A program made the position numbers and the translations under genes. The notes under the pieces are model-generated. The model did not search any database and was not told the origin of the DNA. It saw only the letters and a list, made by a program, of their open reading frames with translations. 8,358 nucleotides of DNA, from positions 1 to 8,358 of the forward strand of contig JAWRIT010000080.1 in assembly GCA_040268355.1 (NCBI GenBank). The letters are read 5' to 3'. Every line of letters begins with the position of its first letter. Position 1 is the stretch's first letter. This DNA comes from UBA1367 sp040268355. Its GTDB lineage: Bacteria; Actinomycetota; Coriobacteriia; Coriobacteriales; Atopobiaceae. Positions 5,768 through 8,358 of the stretch are shown here, in pieces.

Positions 5768-5814
5768 GGGAGGGCTCCGTTTCGCTGCGACCCGCAGCTT
5801 CGGGGAACCCTCCC
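5768..5814. terminator. Long stem-loop between convergent genes, possible bidirectional terminator
   Basis: GGGAGGG (5768-5774) pairs with CCCTCCC (5808-5814), and inside it GCTGCG (5784-5789) pairs perfectly with CGCAGC (5793-5798) around a 3-nt loop, with a possible CCG/CGG (5777-5779, 5801-5803) between. The element starts 10 nt after the ATPase stop, and the PBP stop lies about 80 bp to its right on the other strand, where a shared terminator is expected. No long U-run follows on either strand, so intrinsic termination is not certain. It could instead be a dispersed intergenic repeat. Confidence 0.5.
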
Positions 5815-5892
5815 GCTTCGGTTTGTCTCGACTGCGCTGGCGGCCTTCCCAGCTTGCTCTGACGGCTTGCTCAACCTGCCTGCGTGCGGCGG

Positions 5893-8064
5893 TTACTCGC
5901 CTTCCTCGCCGCCTTGCTCCTCGCCTTCGCCGCCTTCTTCACCGCCGCCTTCCTCGCCTTCCCCACCTTCTTCGGGGGGAGCCTCTTCTTGGCCCTGGCC
6001 TCCACCACCGGTGTCGCCGGTGTCACCCGAACCGCCACCGCCACCGCCACCGCCACCATCGGTGTCGTAGTCCCCAGAGTCGTCGGTGGTGTAGTTGTTG
6101 GAGTAGTCGTAGTAGTAGTTATTCCAGCTGTACTGCCCGCCCGAGAAGTTCCAGGCGCTGTTGTCCTTGTAGGTGGGCTGGATGCTGGAGGTCGGGAACT
6201 CCTCGCGTGGGACGCCATCAAGCACCGAGTTCACAAAGTAGGTGAAGATGGGGCAGGCGGTGTTGTAGGGATGACCGTAGGAACCCCAGACGTACACCTC
6301 CGCCTCCTCGCGGTAGCCGCACCAGATGGCGACAGAGAGCTGCGGGGTGATGCCACAGAACCACAGGTCGCGGTAGTTCTCTGTGGTGCCGGTCTTGCCG
6401 GCCACCGGCTGGTCGACCGCCATGCCGCTGCCGACCACGTCGGCCGTGCCGCCCCAGGTGGTGACGCCCTTCATGACCTCGAGCGCCGCGGCGGAGATGT
6501 CCTCCTCGAGCACGCGCTTCGCGTTGTCCTCGTGCTCGTAGACGGTGTTGCCGTTGCGATCCTCGATCTTGGTGATGGCGATCGCGTCGCGGTGCAGGCC
6601 GCCGGTGGCGATGGTCGCGTAGGCCTCGGCCATCTGCACGGGCGGCACGCCGATGGTTCCGAGCGTGAGCGAGGGGAGATTGCTCAAAGCGACGCTGATG
6701 CCCATGTCGTTGGCCGCCGTGACGATCCGGTCACTGCCGATGGCCTCGGCGATCTGCACGAAACCGGTGTTGGACGAGACGGCGAAGGCGTAGGCCATGG
6801 TCACCGGGCCATAGCTCGCGTTGCCAAAGTTCTGCACCGTCCATGTGGGTGAGAAGGTCATCGGCGAGTTGCAGTTGATGTAGACGTTCGGGCTCATGCC
6901 CTCGCGCAGTGCGGCCACGAGCGTGAAGAGCTTGAACGAGGAGCCGGGCTGGCGGCGCGCCTGCGTCGCGAGGTTGAACTGGCTCTCGGTGTAGTCGCGG
7001 CCGCCGACCATGGCCTTGATGTAGCCGGTGTCGGGATCGACGGCCACCAGCGCGGCATCGAGCCGCTCGTTGCCGATCTCGGACAGGCGGGTGGCGACGG
7101 CCTGCTCCGCGGCCTCCTGGTAGCCCGGGTCGATGGTGGTGTAGACCCGCAGGCCGCCCTGAAACACGGTGTCCTGGTCGAAGTCCTCCAGCAACAGCTG
7201 CTTGACGTAGTCGGTGAAGTAGGGCTGCTTGGACTCGTTCTGCATGAAGGAGCCCTCTTCGCAGACCAGCTCGCTGGCCACCGCCTCGTCGTACTGCTCC
7301 TGCGTGATGTCGCCCTCGGTGAGCATCCAGTCCAGCACGATGTTGCGGCGCTTGGTGGCAAGCTCCGGGTTCTGGAACGGGTCGTAGTTGGAGGGCGACT
7401 GCGGCAGGCCCACCAGCGTCGCCGCCTCGGCCAGCGTGAGGTCCGTGGCGTTCTTGTTGAAGTAGGTGATCGAGGCCGCCTGGATGCCGTAGGCCTGGTG
7501 CCCGTAGTAGATGGTGTTGAGGTACATCATGAGGATCTGGTCTTTGGTGTACATCTTCTCAAGCTGGATGGCGAGGTAGGCCTCGCGCACCTTGCGCTTG
7601 AGGGTGTAGTCGTACTGCTCCTCGGAGAGCACCGTGTTGCGCACGAGCTGCTGCGTGATGGTCGAGGCGCCCTCGGTGCCGCCCATGAGCTGGACGACCA
7701 CCGCGCGGATGATGCCTTGCGGATCCACGCCATTGTGCTGGTAGAAGCGGCGGTCCTCGATGTCGACCGTGGCCGCGAGCACGTACTCGCTGACCTCGCT
7801 CATCTCGACGCTGCGGCGGTTCTGCAGATAGTATTCGGCGATGACGGTGCCGTTGGTGTCATAGATCTCGGTCGGCTCGCTCACGAGGTAAGCGTCGGCC
7901 GAAGTGTACTCGGGCAGGTCCTGCAACCAGCTCGTCACGAGCGCGCCGAGCGATATGGAGAGCGCGGCGACAAGCAGCGCCAGAAACCCAAAGATGCCGG
8001 CAATGCCGAATCCGACGATATGGGTGCGTGCGTTCCTGCGGGCCCTGCGTCTGCGGACACCCAT
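5893..8064 (-). CDS. Bifunctional class A penicillin-binding protein (transglycosylase/transpeptidase)
   Basis: This 723-residue membrane-anchored enzyme polymerises lipid II and cross-links peptidoglycan outside the membrane. An Arg-rich cytosolic N-terminus (RRRRARRNAR) precedes one membrane helix (about 17-46). The GT51 transglycosylase follows: EDRRFYQHNG with catalytic Glu103, GASTITQQLVRN (132-143), RKVREAYLAIQLE (157-169) and ILMMYLNTIYYG. The transpeptidase has Ser375-x-x-Lys378 in QPGSSFK, Ser430-x-Asn432 and Lys557-Thr-Gly559, all intact. From about residue 635 a low-complexity tail begins: Trp/Tyr/Asn-rich, then Asp/Gly with nine consecutive glycines (670-678), then Glu/Gly repeats to the end. 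The ATG at 8064 is preferred over the one at 8082 because GAGGAGGA sits 4 nt upstream of it. It is comparable to PonA/PBP1a of Gram-positive bacteria and converges on the ATPase gene. Confidence 0.96.
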   Translation of the reverse strand: MGVRRRRARRNARTHIVGFGIAGIFGFLALLVAALSISLGALVTSWLQDLPEYTSADAYLVSEPTEIYDTNGTVIAEYYLQNRRSVEMSEVSEYVLAATVDIEDRRFYQHNGVDPQGIIRAVVVQLMGGTEGASTITQQLVRNTVLSEEQYDYTLKRKVREAYLAIQLEKMYTKDQILMMYLNTIYYGHQAYGIQAASITYFNKNATDLTLAEAATLVGLPQSPSNYDPFQNPELATKRRNIVLDWMLTEGDITQEQYDEAVASELVCEEGSFMQNESKQPYFTDYVKQLLLEDFDQDTVFQGGLRVYTTIDPGYQEAAEQAVATRLSEIGNERLDAALVAVDPDTGYIKAMVGGRDYTESQFNLATQARRQPGSSFKLFTLVAALREGMSPNVYINCNSPMTFSPTWTVQNFGNASYGPVTMAYAFAVSSNTGFVQIAEAIGSDRIVTAANDMGISVALSNLPSLTLGTIGVPPVQMAEAYATIATGGLHRDAIAITKIEDRNGNTVYEHEDNAKRVLEEDISAAALEVMKGVTTWGGTADVVGSGMAVDQPVAGKTGTTENYRDLWFCGITPQLSVAIWCGYREEAEVYVWGSYGHPYNTACPIFTYFVNSVLDGVPREEFPTSSIQPTYKDNSAWNFSGGQYSWNNYYYDYSNNYTTDDSGDYDTDGGGGGGGGGSGDTGDTGGGGQGQEEAPPEEGGEGEEGGGEEGGEGEEQGGEEGE
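6031..6057 (-). repeat. 6-bp microsatellite coding for nine glycines in the PBP tail
   Basis: On the plus strand ACCGCC is repeated four times in perfect tandem (6031-6054) and followed by ACC. Read on the minus strand this is alternating GGT and GGC codons for nine glycines. Slippage by one unit adds or removes two glycines and keeps the frame, so length variation would be tolerated. Confidence 0.85.
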
Positions 8065-8068
8065 GCAA

Positions 8069-8076
8069 TCCTCCTC
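8069..8076 (-). promoter_or_regulatory. Ribosome-binding site that fixes the PBP start
   Basis: Read on the minus strand, GAGGAGGA is followed by TTGC and the ATG at 8064. The in-frame ATG at 8082 lies upstream of this site and has no Shine-Dalgarno sequence of its own, so the six extra codons (MNEEDC) are the leader read as protein. Confidence 0.8.
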
Positions 8077-8099
8077 GTTCATGAGACGACCAAACCCAC

Positions 8100-8105
8100 A
8101 TTATA
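8100..8105 (-). promoter_or_regulatory. Perfect -10 hexamer upstream of the PBP gene
   Basis: On the minus strand TATAAT lies 35 nt before the ATG at 8064, giving a leader of about 30 nt with the ribosome-binding site in it. No good -35 is found 16-18 bp upstream (the sequence there is near CTCCGA), so the promoter may depend on an activator or be only moderately strong. Confidence 0.55.
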
Positions 8106-8358
8106 CGAGTAGGCGGCGCCGGTCGGAGCCTCGACGGTGAGTTCGCACAGAGCCCACGAGGACAAAACTGTCATCTGCGGGGTCGTGTCCGGGGGATTCT
8201 GGGCCTGTGGAAGAGCCGCCGGTGGCTGTGCGTGGGTAGACGACACAGAGGCACCGTGGCTAGAGATCGGACTTTTGCGGCGTTTTTTCGGGCGTCCCGG
8301 AGTATCTCGGTCCTCCGTCCTGCTGTTTTCTCGTCCGCTACTCCGCCAGTCGCGGAAT
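8106..8358. other. Right-edge stretch with no supported gene
   Basis: I find no open frame with a convincing start, ribosome-binding site or family motif here, and no tRNA or rRNA signature. Visible small items are the near-palindrome AGCCGCCGGTGGCT (8214-8227, one G-T mismatch), GACA-AAAC-TGTC (8161-8172), and T-runs at 8273-8276 and 8282-8287 followed by CGGGCGTCCCG. It may hold upstream control sequence for the PBP gene or the far end of a neighbouring gene's untranslated region. Confidence 0.4.

Noticed and set aside
5884..6852. 322-codon plus-strand frame opposite the PBP 3' end
   Set aside because: It is a mirror of the PBP gene, including its repeat tail read backwards; the minus-strand frame carries all transpeptidase motifs.
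7498..8112. 204-codon plus-strand frame opposite the PBP 5' half
   Set aside because: It is antisense to the transglycosylase domain, with no motifs and no ribosome-binding site.

Overview
The window looks chromosomal and comes from a high-GC actinobacterium. The best guess is class Coriobacteriia (an Olsenella/Atopobium/Collinsella-like organism), from the combination of GC-rich coding with strong Shine-Dalgarno sites, an ArgR-type repressor, a COG1672/DUF234 ATPase and a class A PBP with a low-complexity tail. The lineage is an inference from gene content and style, not from a marker gene.

Layout, left to right. (1) 1-2134, plus strand, about 65-70% GC: the end of an rml cluster, with the 3' part of rmlD (dTDP-4-dehydrorhamnose reductase), then rmlB (dTDP-glucose 4,6-dehydratase) and rmlC (3,5-epimerase), tightly packed and presumably one operon making dTDP-L-rhamnose for cell-wall or surface polysaccharide. 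(2) 2135-2694: an AT-rich promoter region and a stand-alone ArgR/AhrC-family regulator whose arginine-binding Asp-Asp pair reads Asn-Asp. (3) 2842-4225: a two-gene ABC transporter (ATPase plus six-segment membrane protein, overlapping by 8 nt) with visibly lower GC (about 50-55%) and AGA/ATA codons, suggesting different ancestry from the flanks. (4) 4226-5758: a solitary 471-residue ATPase with a C-terminal PD-(D/E)xK-like nuclease domain. It sits behind a striking 45-bp dyad that contains two 12-bp direct repeats, overlaps a plausible promoter, and runs into the Shine-Dalgarno site. (5) 5759-5892: a convergent intergenic space with a long stem-loop. (6) 5893-8064, minus strand, about 70% GC: a bifunctional class A penicillin-binding protein with a Tyr/Asn-, Gly- and Glu-rich C-terminal tail. 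Its promoter lies just upstream, and about 250 bp of apparently non-coding DNA follows to the window edge.

How the parts relate: the rml genes and the PBP are both cell-envelope functions but are separate transcription units on opposite strands. The ArgR-like gene has its own promoter and no arginine genes next to it. The ABC pair and the nuclease-ATPase form the accessory middle of the window. The most interesting items are the dyad/tandem-repeat control region in front of the ATPase, the altered ligand pocket of the ArgR protein, and the variable-looking tail of the PBP. No complete new multi-gene system can be demonstrated from this window alone.
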